DNA from: Parvularcula marina | GTDB taxonomy: Bacteria; Pseudomonadota; Alphaproteobacteria; Caulobacterales; Parvularculaceae | Direction of reading: 5' to 3' | NCBI RefSeq assembly: GCF_003399445.1 | Contig: NZ_QUQO01000001.1 | Coordinates: forward strand, 2,663,001 to 2,727,000 | DNA: 64,000 nucleotides | Shown here: positions 25,793-34,706 of the stretch, one piece after another | Layout: each line of letters opens with the position of its first letter | How positions within the stretch are numbered: position 1 is the stretch's first letter | Program-made: the position numbers and the translations under genes | The notes under the pieces: model-generated | Seen by the model: only the letters and a program-made list of their open reading frames with translations | Database searches by the model: none | Told to the model about the DNA's origin: nothing

Positions 25793-25892
25793 CATGGGCG
25801 GGGGGCCGTACGGCCTCAATATTGTTAGCGCAAACATTTCTGGTTAGGGTCTTCCAAAATGACCGGGTCCACGCTCGGCAGGGAGGAATATC

Positions 25893-28460
25893 ATGGCGTT
25901 TCGGCACTTCGCGGCACCGGCTGCAGGCTTCATTCTTGTGACCGCTTGCGGCGGCAAAGAAGAGGTCGCTCAACCAGACCCGGTCGAAACCGAAATGGCC
26001 GAGACGGTGGCGCCTGCTGAAACGAACGCACCGCTTGCCGATGATATCCTGACCGAGGCGGGCTATTTCTCCGAACCCGGACTGGATGTGCTGGTCTTCT
26101 CCAACTGGTATGACAGCCTCTTCAGCGATGCCAAGATTTCCGGTGTTGAGATCATCCATCACGGGGTCCGGGTCGTCACCAATGGCGATGTGCGTTTGAG
26201 CCCCACGCCGGGGCAGTGGGAGCCGATCGGCAGTTTCGCCGAGCGCGATGTCGATCGCGAGGGGGGCGTGATCACCGCCGAGCTGAGCTATCAGGATTTT
26301 GGGTTCGATTACCGCATCACCGGGCGGCGCGACGGGGAGGGCTATCTCATCCGTGTCGAGAGCGATGAGCCTTTGCCCGCAGAACTCGATGGGGTGGCCG
26401 GATTCAATCTTGAATTCATTCCGTCCGTCTATGGCGGGGCCGGGATGCTGGTCGACGGCAAGGCCGAGCTGCTGCCTGTCTATCCGACAAGTGAGATGGA
26501 GTTGCGTGAGGACGGCCCCCGGCCGGATGGCGCCGCCGCCGAACCGCTGCCGCTCGCCGAAGGCCGGGAGATCGTGATGGCGGCTGGTGACGAGCGCGCG
26601 CAAGTGACAGTCCGATCCACCGGCACGCCGATTGCTGTCTATGACGGACGGAACCAGGCGCAGAATGGCTGGTTCGTCCTTCGCTCGCTCCTTCCGGCGG
26701 ACAAGACAGGGACACTGGTCGAATGGCGGATCAGTGCGCCGGTTGATCAGAGCTGGATGCGGGAGCCGGTCGTCAGCTATAATCAGCTTGGCTATCGTCC
26801 GAGCCGGGACAAAGTCGCGATTATCGAGCTTGATGCCCGGTCCGATGGGGCCGGAGAGATGAAACTCATCCGGCTCGGCGCGGATGGCGAGACAGTCGTC
26901 AAATCCGGCACGCCCGAGGCATGGGGCCATTTCCTCCGCTATCAATATGCAAGTTTTGACTTCTCGGAGGTGACCGAGCCGGGGCTTTATACTCTTGAAT
27001 ATGAGGGGCGCCGGGAAGGGCCGTTCCGGATCGGGGAGGATGCCTATGACCGGGCGTGGCAATCGACGCTCGATATTTTCTTCCCCGTGCAGATGGATCA
27101 TATGTTCGTCAACGAAGGCTATCGCGTCTGGCATGGCGCGCCGCATCTCGATGACGCCCTGCAGGCGCCGGTCGATCATGAGCATCACGACCTTTACCGG
27201 CAGGGGGCGACGACCGACACGGCCTTCGCGCCGCTCGAGCATATTCCCGGCCTGAATGTCGGTGGCTGGTTTGACGCAGGCGATTATGACATCCGTACCC
27301 AGAGCCAGTATGGCACGGTGCGCTATCTCGTCATGGCATGGGATGATTTCCGCCTGACGCGCGATCAGACAAAAGTGGATTGGGCGCGGCGACGCACAGA
27401 TATCCATGTGCCTGACGGCGAAGCGGACCTTCAGCAGCAGATCGCTCATGGCACGAAACAGCTTTTCGCGCAGTTCGATGCCGTCGGCTTTGCCATTCAC
27501 GGTATCGTCGAGCCCGACCTTGATCAGTACACCCATCTGGGGGACGCGCTGACCAAGACAGACAATCTTATCCATGATGCCCGGCTCGGCCCGGATGATA
27601 AAAGCGGCGGCTATTCGGGAAAGCTCGATGATCGCTGGGCGTTCACCAGCCGCGCAAGTGCCTTGCAATATGGTTCGGCGGCGGGCCTTGCGGCGGCGGC
27701 ACGCGCACTTAAAACTTATGACGAGGCATTGGCGGAGAAGGCGCTGGCCACCGCGATCCGCGTTTTCGATGATGAAGAGAGCCGCGAGCCTGACCTCTTC
27801 CAGCATGGCAATACGACAGGAGGGCCGTTGCCGCTTGAACGGTTCCGCGCGGCCGCCGAACTTCTTCTGACAACGGAGGATCCGAAATATGCGGGCGCCG
27901 TTTTTGAGGCGTGGGAGGAGGCGCAGCCCTTCTTTGGCGCCATCGCGCCGCTGGCCATCGATATCCGCCCCCTGATGTCGGAAGGTTACGACGCGCAATT
28001 GAGGGAGGCTGCCGAGGCTTACATTGCGGAACGCGCCGAGGCGCGGGCCGAAAGCCCGTTCAATGTGGAGATCACCAAACGCGGCTGGGCTGGGGCAGGG
28101 GCTGTCGTGGGGCAGGCCGTGGCAGATTATAAGCTGCACACGGCTTTTCCTGATCTCGTGCCTGCGCAGCAGGTTTTTGACGGGTTTGATTATGTGTTGG
28201 GACGCCACCCCGGGCATAATCTCTCACTGGTCTCTGGCATTGGGGCGAAATCGAAAAAAGTCGCCTACGGTACGAACCGGGCGGATCATTCCTATATTGC
28301 GGGCGGGGTCGTTCCCGGCATGCTGATCCTGAAACCGGACTACCCTGAGAACCGGGAGGACTGGCCGTTCTTCTGGGGACAGAATGAATATGTCATCCCG
28401 CTGGCGGCCCAGTATATCTATCTTGCCAATGCGGCGGCCCGGCTGGGGCGGGAGGAGTAA
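25893..28460 (+). CDS. Glycoside hydrolase family 9 lipoprotein
   Basis: 855-residue secreted enzyme of the GH9 (endoglucanase-type) family. Signal peptide AAPAAGFILVTAC has a lipobox TAC, so it is probably membrane-anchored. An N-terminal region (about 40-285) of unknown type is followed by a CelD_N immunoglobulin-like domain starting at EPVVSYNQLGYRPSRDKVAI (about 290) and the GH9 barrel. GGWFDAGDYD contains the DAGD motif (461-464) with the catalytic base Asp; the late acid is Glu832 in GQNEYV. LGRHPGHNLSLVSG is also GH9-like. Likely substrates are beta-glucans. It stands alone, with a good GGAGG before the ATG and a terminator upstream. Confidence 0.9.
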   Translation: MAFRHFAAPAAGFILVTACGGKEEVAQPDPVETEMAETVAPAETNAPLADDILTEAGYFSEPGLDVLVFSNWYDSLFSDAKISGVEIIHHGVRVVTNGDVRLSPTPGQWEPIGSFAERDVDREGGVITAELSYQDFGFDYRITGRRDGEGYLIRVESDEPLPAELDGVAGFNLEFIPSVYGGAGMLVDGKAELLPVYPTSEMELREDGPRPDGAAAEPLPLAEGREIVMAAGDERAQVTVRSTGTPIAVYDGRNQAQNGWFVLRSLLPADKTGTLVEWRISAPVDQSWMREPVVSYNQLGYRPSRDKVAIIELDARSDGAGEMKLIRLGADGETVVKSGTPEAWGHFLRYQYASFDFSEVTEPGLYTLEYEGRREGPFRIGEDAYDRAWQSTLDIFFPVQMDHMFVNEGYRVWHGAPHLDDALQAPVDHEHHDLYRQGATTDTAFAPLEHIPGLNVGGWFDAGDYDIRTQSQYGTVRYLVMAWDDFRLTRDQTKVDWARRRTDIHVPDGEADLQQQIAHGTKQLFAQFDAVGFAIHGIVEPDLDQYTHLGDALTKTDNLIHDARLGPDDKSGGYSGKLDDRWAFTSRASALQYGSAAGLAAAARALKTYDEALAEKALATAIRVFDDEESREPDLFQHGNTTGGPLPLERFRAAAELLLTTEDPKYAGAVFEAWEEAQPFFGAIAPLAIDIRPLMSEGYDAQLREAAEAYIAERAEARAESPFNVEITKRGWAGAGAVVGQAVADYKLHTAFPDLVPAQQVFDGFDYVLGRHPGHNLSLVSGIGAKSKKVAYGTNRADHSYIAGGVVPGMLILKPDYPENREDWPFFWGQNEYVIPLAAQYIYLANAAARLGREE

Positions 28461-28468
28461 CCCGTCCC

Positions 28469-28666
28469 TTATCCCCGCTTCGTCGTCATCGCCCAGATAA
28501 TGGCAATGATGGGTGCGGCGAGCGTCAGCCAGGAAAGTGCGTCATAAACGCCATTCCCGACGAGTGCTGCAATCAGGCCAATCAGGGAGAAAACAGCCAA
28601 TAGGGCGGGCACGGCAAAAATGACCGTAAGGGGCAGCTTTGCGCGAGGGGGACGGCGCGACTTCAC
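28469..28666 (-). CDS. Small 65-residue membrane protein, third gene of the iron operon
   Basis: 65 residues starting at a GTG that overlaps the stop of the PepSY gene (GTGA, 4 bp). Two hydrophobic segments (about 11-35 and 40-58) after a basic N-terminus (VKSRRPPRAK). The tight translational coupling to the PepSY gene argues that it is real. Family not recognised; a role in assisting the PepSY membrane protein is inference from position. Confidence 0.7.
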   Translation of the reverse strand: MKSRRPPRAKLPLTVIFAVPALLAVFSLIGLIAALVGNGVYDALSWLTLAAPIIAIIWAMTTKRG

Positions 28667-29805
28667 GGGGCTTCCTCCTCGCTGAGGATCGCTTCCACCG
28701 GATCGTTCCGAGTGCTGCTGCCCTGTCGCTTTGACAGCCAGAGATAAAGCCCAGTGCCGAGGACGATGATGGTGGCAAGGTCGAGCAGAGCCCAGAGGAG
28801 TTTGAGCGGCAATCCGCCATAATCCCCGAAATGAAGTGGCTGGGAGAGTGACAGCATCTTGTTGTACCACGGCATCTCCCGCAGATTGACAAGCACACCT
28901 GTCTCAGCGTCGATCAGCGCCGGGGTGACAATATGCTCCGTCAACGGTGTGTTGCCATGCAGGAAGACAGCATAGTGATGGTCGGTTGAGTAGTCACCGC
29001 CCGGGAAAGCCACAAATTGCAGTGTCATGTCGGGCGCGGCCTCGACAGCTTTCGCAATCGCTTCATCAAGGGAGCTCAGCGTTTCGGGGCGCCCGGTTCC
29101 TTCAAATGGCTCAATCAGGTCAGCGAGCTGATTATTCTTCCATGCATCGAGGATTGGTGTTGCAAGTGTGTTGATGATTCCGGTGAAACCGACGACCAGA
29201 ACCCATGCCACCGTCACGATGCCGAGAAGATTGTGGTAGTCGAGCCATTTGGTGCGCGGCGATTTTGTGACCCTCAGCGTGCCAAATTCATGTTTGCGCA
29301 TGAAGGGCGCATAGAGAACCACCCCGGAGATAATGGCGAGCACAAAGAAGATCCCCATCGCCCCGAGGAACAGCATCCCCGGCAGTCCCAGAAACATGTC
29401 CGTATGCAGCTGGAGCAGGAATTCCATCACCCCGCCATCACCCGTCTTGGGCGGCACGAGATTTCCGCTCGTATGGTCGTAAGACGCGAAGTGCATTTTC
29501 ACCCCGGGGGCGTCGGGTGTCGGCCCGGTTGTCACATTGACGACGGGGCGGTCGATGTCGAAGCTCATGAAGATCGGCACTTCACCCGGACGGTTCGCAA
29601 GCGCGGTCGACAGGATCTCATCATAGCTGAGAAGGGCGCCTTGCGGATGGGCGGGTTCCCAGACTTCCGTATTCAGCGCGTCTTCGATTTCATCATGAAA
29701 GACAAGCGGCAGGCCCGTGATGCACAGCATTAGGAGGAAAAGCGTGCAGACAAGGCTCGTCCATTTGTGAATGGCGCTCCAGGCTCTGATTGTCTTTGGG
29801 GTCAT
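28663..29805 (-). CDS. PepSY-associated TM helix protein (siderophore reductase-like)
   Basis: 380-residue inner-membrane protein of the PepSY_TM family. The first helix is preceded by the typical AWSAIHKWTSLVCTLFLLML; further helices occur near residues 150, 200 and 345, with periplasmic PepSY regions between. His residues within helices suggest heme-binding ferric reductase activity, as in related siderophore-associated proteins. It lies directly downstream of a TonB siderophore receptor on the same strand, with a 41-bp gap that holds a hairpin, so it probably reduces or releases imported ferric siderophore. Confidence 0.88.
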   Translation of the reverse strand: MTPKTIRAWSAIHKWTSLVCTLFLLMLCITGLPLVFHDEIEDALNTEVWEPAHPQGALLSYDEILSTALANRPGEVPIFMSFDIDRPVVNVTTGPTPDAPGVKMHFASYDHTSGNLVPPKTGDGGVMEFLLQLHTDMFLGLPGMLFLGAMGIFFVLAIISGVVLYAPFMRKHEFGTLRVTKSPRTKWLDYHNLLGIVTVAWVLVVGFTGIINTLATPILDAWKNNQLADLIEPFEGTGRPETLSSLDEAIAKAVEAAPDMTLQFVAFPGGDYSTDHHYAVFLHGNTPLTEHIVTPALIDAETGVLVNLREMPWYNKMLSLSQPLHFGDYGGLPLKLLWALLDLATIIVLGTGLYLWLSKRQGSSTRNDPVEAILSEEEAP

Positions 29806-29818
29806 GGACGGCCGAGGA

Positions 29819-29838
29819 CCGGGGCATTGCTGCCCCGG
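29819..29838. repeat. Intercistronic hairpin between siderophore receptor and PepSY gene
   Basis: CCGGGGCA (29819-29826) and TGCCCCGG (29831-29838) form an 8-bp stem with a 4-nt loop. No T tract follows on the minus strand, so it is more likely a mRNA-stabilising or attenuating hairpin than a full terminator. Confidence 0.5.
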
Positions 29839-29846
29839 CCTGATTG

Positions 29847-32018
29847 TTAAAGGTCAGCTGAAAGTGACAGGATGAAAGTACGCGGCGAACCCTGAACAAG
29901 GTAGTTCGCCCCCGGAAAACCGCCCGTTGAGGCCCAATAGGCTTCATCGGTCACATTCTGGATTCGCGCCCGGAGGGTGAGGTCCTGCGACTGGGTGGGC
30001 AGCTTGTAGGACGCCCCCATATCAAGGCGGGTCCAGCTGTCGAGGGTCGTCGTATTTGCGGCATCAACATATTGCTCGCCAGTGAAGACGATGCGGCCAT
30101 CAATGCTGAGGCCTGTGACAGCAGCTACATCATAGGTCGCGTTAACATTGGCCTGGAATTCCGGCACGCCGATCGGCTGGTTACCTTCATTGACGCCGCC
30201 TTGAGTGCGCGAAAGTTCCGCATCAAGCCAGGTCATGCCGCCAAGGAGGCGGAAGCCTTCGGCCGGTTTACCGAACACCGTGAGTTCAAGCCCGGTCGTC
30301 TCCTGCTCACCAGAATCGGTGAAGACCTGGTCGACGACGATCGCATTGGGCTGCGAGAGATTAAAGACGCTCAGCACCCCACCGAAACTGCCTGCATCAT
30401 ATTTGATGCCGGCTTCGATCTGCTCACCGCGATAGGGTTCCAGTACCTCACCCGCATTGTTGATCGGTGTGCCGCCGCTGGTTGCCGGGGCAATCGCGCC
30501 CGGTTGCAGGCTTTCCGCATAATTGGCGTAGATCGAGATCGACGCTTGCGGTTTATAGACAACACCAAAGACGGGCGTGACTGCGCTGTCGGAATAACGC
30601 GAAAGCTCATCACCCGTATTATAATCAAAGGATGCCGTTTCGATATCCTGATGGCGAAGGCCAACCGTGGCCAGCAATTTGCCGTCAAGGAATGACATCA
30701 TGTCGGCAATCGCGATGCTTGAATTCTCGACTTCTTCTGTCTTGCCCGGGTCACCAAGATCACCGCCGACAAAGAAATCAGCTGCGGGAGGCGTCACGGC
30801 CATGGGCTCGTAGAGGTCACCTGCAAAACCGGCAAAGCTGGAGAACGCATAGGCGTTACGGGATTCAAGATTGATCGCCGAGGCCGACACCGTCAGACGG
30901 TGCCCGATGCTGCCTGTTGCGAATTCCGCACGGAAGCCTGTGTCAGCGGAGAGGATTTCATCCTCACGCGTATTGTCGAAGCGGTAAGCGCTGGTCGTCC
31001 CATCGGCGGCGGCACTCGGATTGGCAAGGACGTTGGCTTCCTCGCCGTAACGGCCGCCGACAGCGACCCAGGCCGTAATCAGGTCCGTGACATCAAATTC
31101 GCCGCGGATAACGCCAAAGACCTGCTCTTCATCCGTATAGGTCCAAGGCTGGGCATAATTGTCAGAAGAGTCCGGCACAGAAGGCACATCACCGAGGGGC
31201 GTGACCTGCGGGCGTGGCGCGTCAATCCGGTGATCCTGATAGCCAAGATCGGCGGAGAAACGCAGCCGGTCACCCCGGTAATCCGTGCCGATGGACAGGA
31301 CCGTCAGTTCACGTTCCTGATCTTCGATAGAAGTTTCACCGTCACGGCGCACCGCATTAAAGCGTACGCCAAAATCATTTCCGTCGCCGAACCGGCGGGC
31401 AATGTCTGCGGCGCCATAGAACTGGCCGGCATTCTCATAGCCGAGTGTCAGCCGGGTCAGCGGTTCGGCAGTTGCCCGTTTGGGGACAAGGTTGAAGGCC
31501 CCGCCGACGGCACTGCCGCCTGGCGCCGCGCCATTGAGGAATGAGTTGGCGCCGCGGAAGACCTCAACACGTTCAACCAGTTCAGCGGCAACAAACTGGC
31601 GCGGCAGAATGCCGTATACGCCATTATAGGTCATGTCGTCGGAATAAACCGGGAAACCGCGCACGACGTAGAGTTCCTGGAAATTCCCGAAGCCTTTGGC
31701 GACGCGCACACCCGGATCATTCTGAAGCACGTCGCCGACGCTGGTGGACTGCTGCTCGCGGATCAATTGCTCCGTATAGGCAAGGCCTGAAAAGGGGGCA
31801 TCCATGTAATCGAGATTGCCAAGCAGACCCGCGCGGCCGCCACGAGCAACCTGCTCGCCGTCAAAGGCGGGGCTGAGATCGACCTGCGAGCCGCCTTTGA
31901 CGACGATGACATCGTCCGTTTCGGCGGTTTCCTGAGCGGTGGCGGGGAGGGCGGTTGCGAGAGCGATGACCGCGCTGGCAGAGAACAGAGACTTAAACAC
32001 TGGCAGGCAAACCTTCAT
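29847..32018 (-). CDS. TonB-dependent siderophore receptor
   Basis: 723-residue outer-membrane receptor. Signal peptide about 1-28 (ALATALPATAQ), then a TonB box-like DDVIVV, a plug domain (about 70-180 with STSVGDVLQNDPGVRVAKGF and YVVRGF) and a beta-barrel ending in aromatic-basic residues with FILSLSADL. The plug end PGGSAVGGAFNLVPKRA is characteristic of siderophore receptors (FhuA/FpvA group). A palindromic Fur-like box at 32031-32045 sits just before the start. No clear Shine-Dalgarno sequence precedes ATG 32018; GTG 7 codons in has an AAGG upstream and is a less likely alternative. Confidence 0.93.
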   Translation of the reverse strand: MKVCLPVFKSLFSASAVIALATALPATAQETAETDDVIVVKGGSQVDLSPAFDGEQVARGGRAGLLGNLDYMDAPFSGLAYTEQLIREQQSTSVGDVLQNDPGVRVAKGFGNFQELYVVRGFPVYSDDMTYNGVYGILPRQFVAAELVERVEVFRGANSFLNGAAPGGSAVGGAFNLVPKRATAEPLTRLTLGYENAGQFYGAADIARRFGDGNDFGVRFNAVRRDGETSIEDQERELTVLSIGTDYRGDRLRFSADLGYQDHRIDAPRPQVTPLGDVPSVPDSSDNYAQPWTYTDEEQVFGVIRGEFDVTDLITAWVAVGGRYGEEANVLANPSAAADGTTSAYRFDNTREDEILSADTGFRAEFATGSIGHRLTVSASAINLESRNAYAFSSFAGFAGDLYEPMAVTPPAADFFVGGDLGDPGKTEEVENSSIAIADMMSFLDGKLLATVGLRHQDIETASFDYNTGDELSRYSDSAVTPVFGVVYKPQASISIYANYAESLQPGAIAPATSGGTPINNAGEVLEPYRGEQIEAGIKYDAGSFGGVLSVFNLSQPNAIVVDQVFTDSGEQETTGLELTVFGKPAEGFRLLGGMTWLDAELSRTQGGVNEGNQPIGVPEFQANVNATYDVAAVTGLSIDGRIVFTGEQYVDAANTTTLDSWTRLDMGASYKLPTQSQDLTLRARIQNVTDEAYWASTGGFPGANYLVQGSPRTFILSLSADL

Positions 32019-32030
32019 TTCGAATGAGAA

Positions 32031-32045
32031 TGCGAGCTATTCGCA
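32031..32045 (-). promoter_or_regulatory. Fur-like iron box upstream of siderophore receptor
   Basis: TGCGAGCTATTCGCA is a perfect 5-bp inverted repeat with a 5-bp centre, also readable as a 7-1-7 Fur arrangement. TGCGA-type Fur boxes occur in alphaproteobacteria. The site is 13 bp upstream of the receptor ATG, so bound repressor would block early transcription or the start region. Confidence 0.55.
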
Positions 32046-32130
32046 GAAAAGCGATTCAGAAACAAGTGCGCCAGTGTGACACGCCCATGGAAATGTCAGA
32101 TTGGCATCAAATCATTGATTACATTAGGGA

Positions 32131-32751
32131 TCAGGGGAGGTCGCTGGCTACCCGTTCGTTGAACCAGCGCCGTTCGCCCAAACGCTCAAGATAAGCATCG
32201 AGTGCGGGGAAATCGGGTTTGTCGATCGGGGTGCGCTGCCAGCGAAGAACGCTGAGCCCGATCGGGATATCCGCCAGCGTGAAAGTGGGCCCGGCGATGA
32301 AGGCACCGGTTTTCTCAAGCTGCGCCCCGGCGATCTGCATCTTCTGCGTCCAGCGCAGGCGGGAGTCCTCGATCTGGCCCTCATCGGTGAAGCCCGGGAA
32401 TTTCCGTACCAGTGCGCCGAAAGCATATCGGAACGCCGGGTTGAGATCCGCCGCCTGCCAGTCAATCCACTGGTCGATCATGGCGCGGGATGCCGGGGCG
32501 GAGGGGTAGAGATCGCTTGCCTGCCGATTGGCCAGATAGCGAATGATCGAGTTTGATTCCCACAGGACGAACCCGTCATCATCGATGACGGGGACGGTCG
32601 CGTTCGGGTTCAGCGCCAGATATTCAGCCGCCTTGGGATCGCGATAGGGCATGCCCCAATCCACACGCTCGAACTCGATGCCCATTTCGTCACAGGCCCA
32701 CAGGACCTTGGCGACATTGATCGACTCGGCCTTGCCGAGAATCTTCAGCAT
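32131..32751 (-). CDS. Glutathione S-transferase family protein
   Basis: 206-residue cytosolic GST. The N-terminal thioredoxin-like domain (about 1-80) contains the glutathione contact [22 protein letters not shown] (cis-Pro and the ESNSI pair); the C-terminal helical domain follows. [29 protein letters not shown] is typical of the bacterial GstN2-like group. Substrate unknown. It lies between the iron operon and a DUF885 gene on the same strand. Confidence 0.92.
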   Translation of the reverse strand: MLKILGKAESINVAKVLWACDEMGIEFERVDWGMPYRDPKAAEYLALNPNATVPVIDDDGFVLWESNSIIRYLANRQASDLYPSAPASRAMIDQWIDWQAADLNPAFRYAFGALVRKFPGFTDEGQIEDSRLRWTQKMQIAGAQLEKTGAFIAGPTFTLADIPIGLSVLRWQRTPIDKPDFPALDAYLERLGERRWFNERVASDLP

Positions 32752-32773
32752 GTCTCTATCCCGATCTCAGCTG

Positions 32774-34630
32774 TTATTCCGCCTTCTGACGGGCGACCCA
32801 CGCATCAATCTGACCTTCGAGCACCGAAAGGGGCAGGGGGCCAGCGGCGAGGACCGTGTCGTGGAAACCGCGAATGTCGAAATCATCGCCGAGTTCGGCC
32901 TTTGCGGCTTCGCGCAGTTCGAGAATGCGCAGCATACCGATCTTGTAGGCTGTTGCCTGACCTGGATAGACGATATAACGCTCAATCGCTTTTACCGTAT
33001 CGCCATCAGGGTTCGGTGTGTTCTCCTGCAGATAGTCAATTGCTTCCTGCATCTCCCAGCCTTTGGCGTGAAGACCTGTGTCAACGACAAGGCGCGCGGC
33101 GCGCCACAGCTCCATCGCCAATCGGCCGAAATCCGAATAGGGATCTTCGTAAAAGCCGATCTCTTTGGGCAGGAGTTCTGAGTAGAGGCCCCAGCCTTCC
33201 GTATAGGCTGTATAGCCGCCAAAGCGGCGGAAAAGCGGTAGGCCATCCTGCTCGATCTGCAGCGCGCGCTGCATGTGGTGGCCGGGGATCGCCTCATGAT
33301 AGACCAGCGCTTCGAGCTGGTAGGTCGGCATGTCCTCCATCTTCGCAAGGTTTGCGTAGAAGATGCCGGGACGTGAGCCATCAGGGGCAGGTTGGTTATA
33401 AAAAGCCTTGCCGGCGGCGCGTTCGCGATAAGGCTCGACGCGGCGGACCTCGACCGGGGCTGCCGGTATCAGACCGAACTGCTCGGGCAATTTCACTTTC
33501 ATGCCGACAATATAGTCGCGCGCGAGTTCGAGATAGGCTTCACGCCCTTCATCCGTATTCGGCAGATAAAACTGCTCGTCTTCGCGCATGAAGTCGAAGA
33601 ATTCCTGAAGCGTCCCTTCAAAGCCGACCTGCGCCATGATCGCGCGCATCTCATCCTGAATGCGGGCAACCTCGGCGAGCCCAAGCTGGTGGATTTCCTC
33701 CGCCGTCAGATCTGTCGTCGTGTAATTGGACAACAGTGCATTGTAATAAGCCTCGCCGTCCTGGAACCGGCCGACCCCGTAATTGCCGTCAACGACATCG
33801 GCATCCCCCATCGTCTCAACGCGGGTCGAAAAATCTTCATAGGCCGCCGCGAATGGCCCTTCGATCAGTTCAAGCAGATCGAGTTCGAGCTGGTCTTTCT
33901 CAGCAACAGGGGCGTCCAGCGCCTCCATTTTTTTCGAGAAATCCTCAAGGATGGCCTCACCGTCGGCAATCGACCGCGCTGTCTCGGCGATCAGTGGATA
34001 AGAGAATTCTGGGAGCGGAAAGTCTCCGGCAATCCGGTCTTCCATCTGGGTTGCGGCCTGATCGAGCACTTCCGGCACGCCCCGGACGCGCGCGACATAG
34101 GCGACCGCATCCTCGAACGTGTCGACCTTGTGGTAGTTGGCGAGGAAGACCGGAATATTGCTGTGAATGCCGCGGAACTGGGTTAGTGAGAAACGCTGTA
34201 GGCGGAAATTGTCGAGCGCCAGCGAGTTCTCCGTGTCGTAGGTGAAAAGATCGTAATTGAGCTGGCCTTCGGGGGAGAGGGCGTCGCGGTCAAAGCTGTC
34301 CTGCATCTCTGACAGCTGGGCTTCGAGAAGCTCGCGCTGACGTTCGTCGGATTCATCCGTTCGTTCGTCCCATTTGTCGGTATTGGTCTTGCGCCCCAGA
34401 TAGGTCTGGAATTCCGGGCTGAGGGCCAGTTGCTCTTCGAATTTCGCATCAAGGAAAGTCGCGAGCCGCGCGTCTTCTTCGGCCATAGCGGCCATATCTT
34501 CAGCGCTTGGCGCTTGGGTCGAGGAGGTCTCGGCGGGCACCGGGGCCGCAGGTTTGTCCTCGGCCTCTTTATCTCCCGAACAGGCAACGAGAAGGGCCGC
34601 AGCAGCGGCAGAAAGAAGAAGTCGTGTCAT
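32774..34630 (-). CDS. DUF885 metal-dependent lipoprotein
   Basis: 618-residue secreted protein of the DUF885 family, thought to be metallopeptidases. Signal peptide LLLSAAAAALLVAC with lipobox VAC at Cys18 suggests a lipoprotein. The conserved YHEAIPGHHMQ motif has the H-E-x-x-x-x-H spacing of the family's metal site. FYNQPAPDGSRPGIFYANL and FGGYTAYTEGWGLYSE are further family blocks. The start is the ATG at 34630 with GGAGG about 7 bp upstream, rather than the in-frame ATG 12 codons earlier. A hairpin in the leader overlaps this ribosome site (34638-34657). Confidence 0.88.
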   Translation of the reverse strand: MTRLLLSAAAAALLVACSGDKEAEDKPAAPVPAETSSTQAPSAEDMAAMAEEDARLATFLDAKFEEQLALSPEFQTYLGRKTNTDKWDERTDESDERQRELLEAQLSEMQDSFDRDALSPEGQLNYDLFTYDTENSLALDNFRLQRFSLTQFRGIHSNIPVFLANYHKVDTFEDAVAYVARVRGVPEVLDQAATQMEDRIAGDFPLPEFSYPLIAETARSIADGEAILEDFSKKMEALDAPVAEKDQLELDLLELIEGPFAAAYEDFSTRVETMGDADVVDGNYGVGRFQDGEAYYNALLSNYTTTDLTAEEIHQLGLAEVARIQDEMRAIMAQVGFEGTLQEFFDFMREDEQFYLPNTDEGREAYLELARDYIVGMKVKLPEQFGLIPAAPVEVRRVEPYRERAAGKAFYNQPAPDGSRPGIFYANLAKMEDMPTYQLEALVYHEAIPGHHMQRALQIEQDGLPLFRRFGGYTAYTEGWGLYSELLPKEIGFYEDPYSDFGRLAMELWRAARLVVDTGLHAKGWEMQEAIDYLQENTPNPDGDTVKAIERYIVYPGQATAYKIGMLRILELREAAKAELGDDFDIRGFHDTVLAAGPLPLSVLEGQIDAWVARQKAE

Positions 34631-34637
34631 CAGGGCC

Positions 34638-34657
34638 TCCGGGCAAATCTGCCCGGA
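34638..34657 (-). repeat. Hairpin covering the ribosome site of the DUF885 gene
   Basis: TCCGGGCA (34638-34645) and TGCCCGGA (34650-34657) form an 8-bp stem with a 4-nt loop. On the mRNA the 3' arm runs into the GGAGG of the DUF885 gene, so pairing could limit translation. No T tract, so not a terminator. Confidence 0.45.
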
Positions 34658-34706
34658 AGGTGCCAAGCCTCACCGCGCCTGTCCAGTCAGGCCGGACAGT
34701 CCTGCC

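Noticed and set aside
25689-28217. Very long open frame antisense to the GH9 gene
   Set aside because: About 840 codons long but without family resemblance, with a composition expected of the reverse frame of GC-rich coding DNA, and fully covered by a well-supported GH9 gene.
34661-34672. Short repeated TGCCAAGCCTC segments upstream of the DUF885 and serine hydrolase genes (also near 36024)
   Set aside because: Only about 11 bp are shared and they do not match a sigma-54 or other known promoter well; could be chance or weak promoter similarity.
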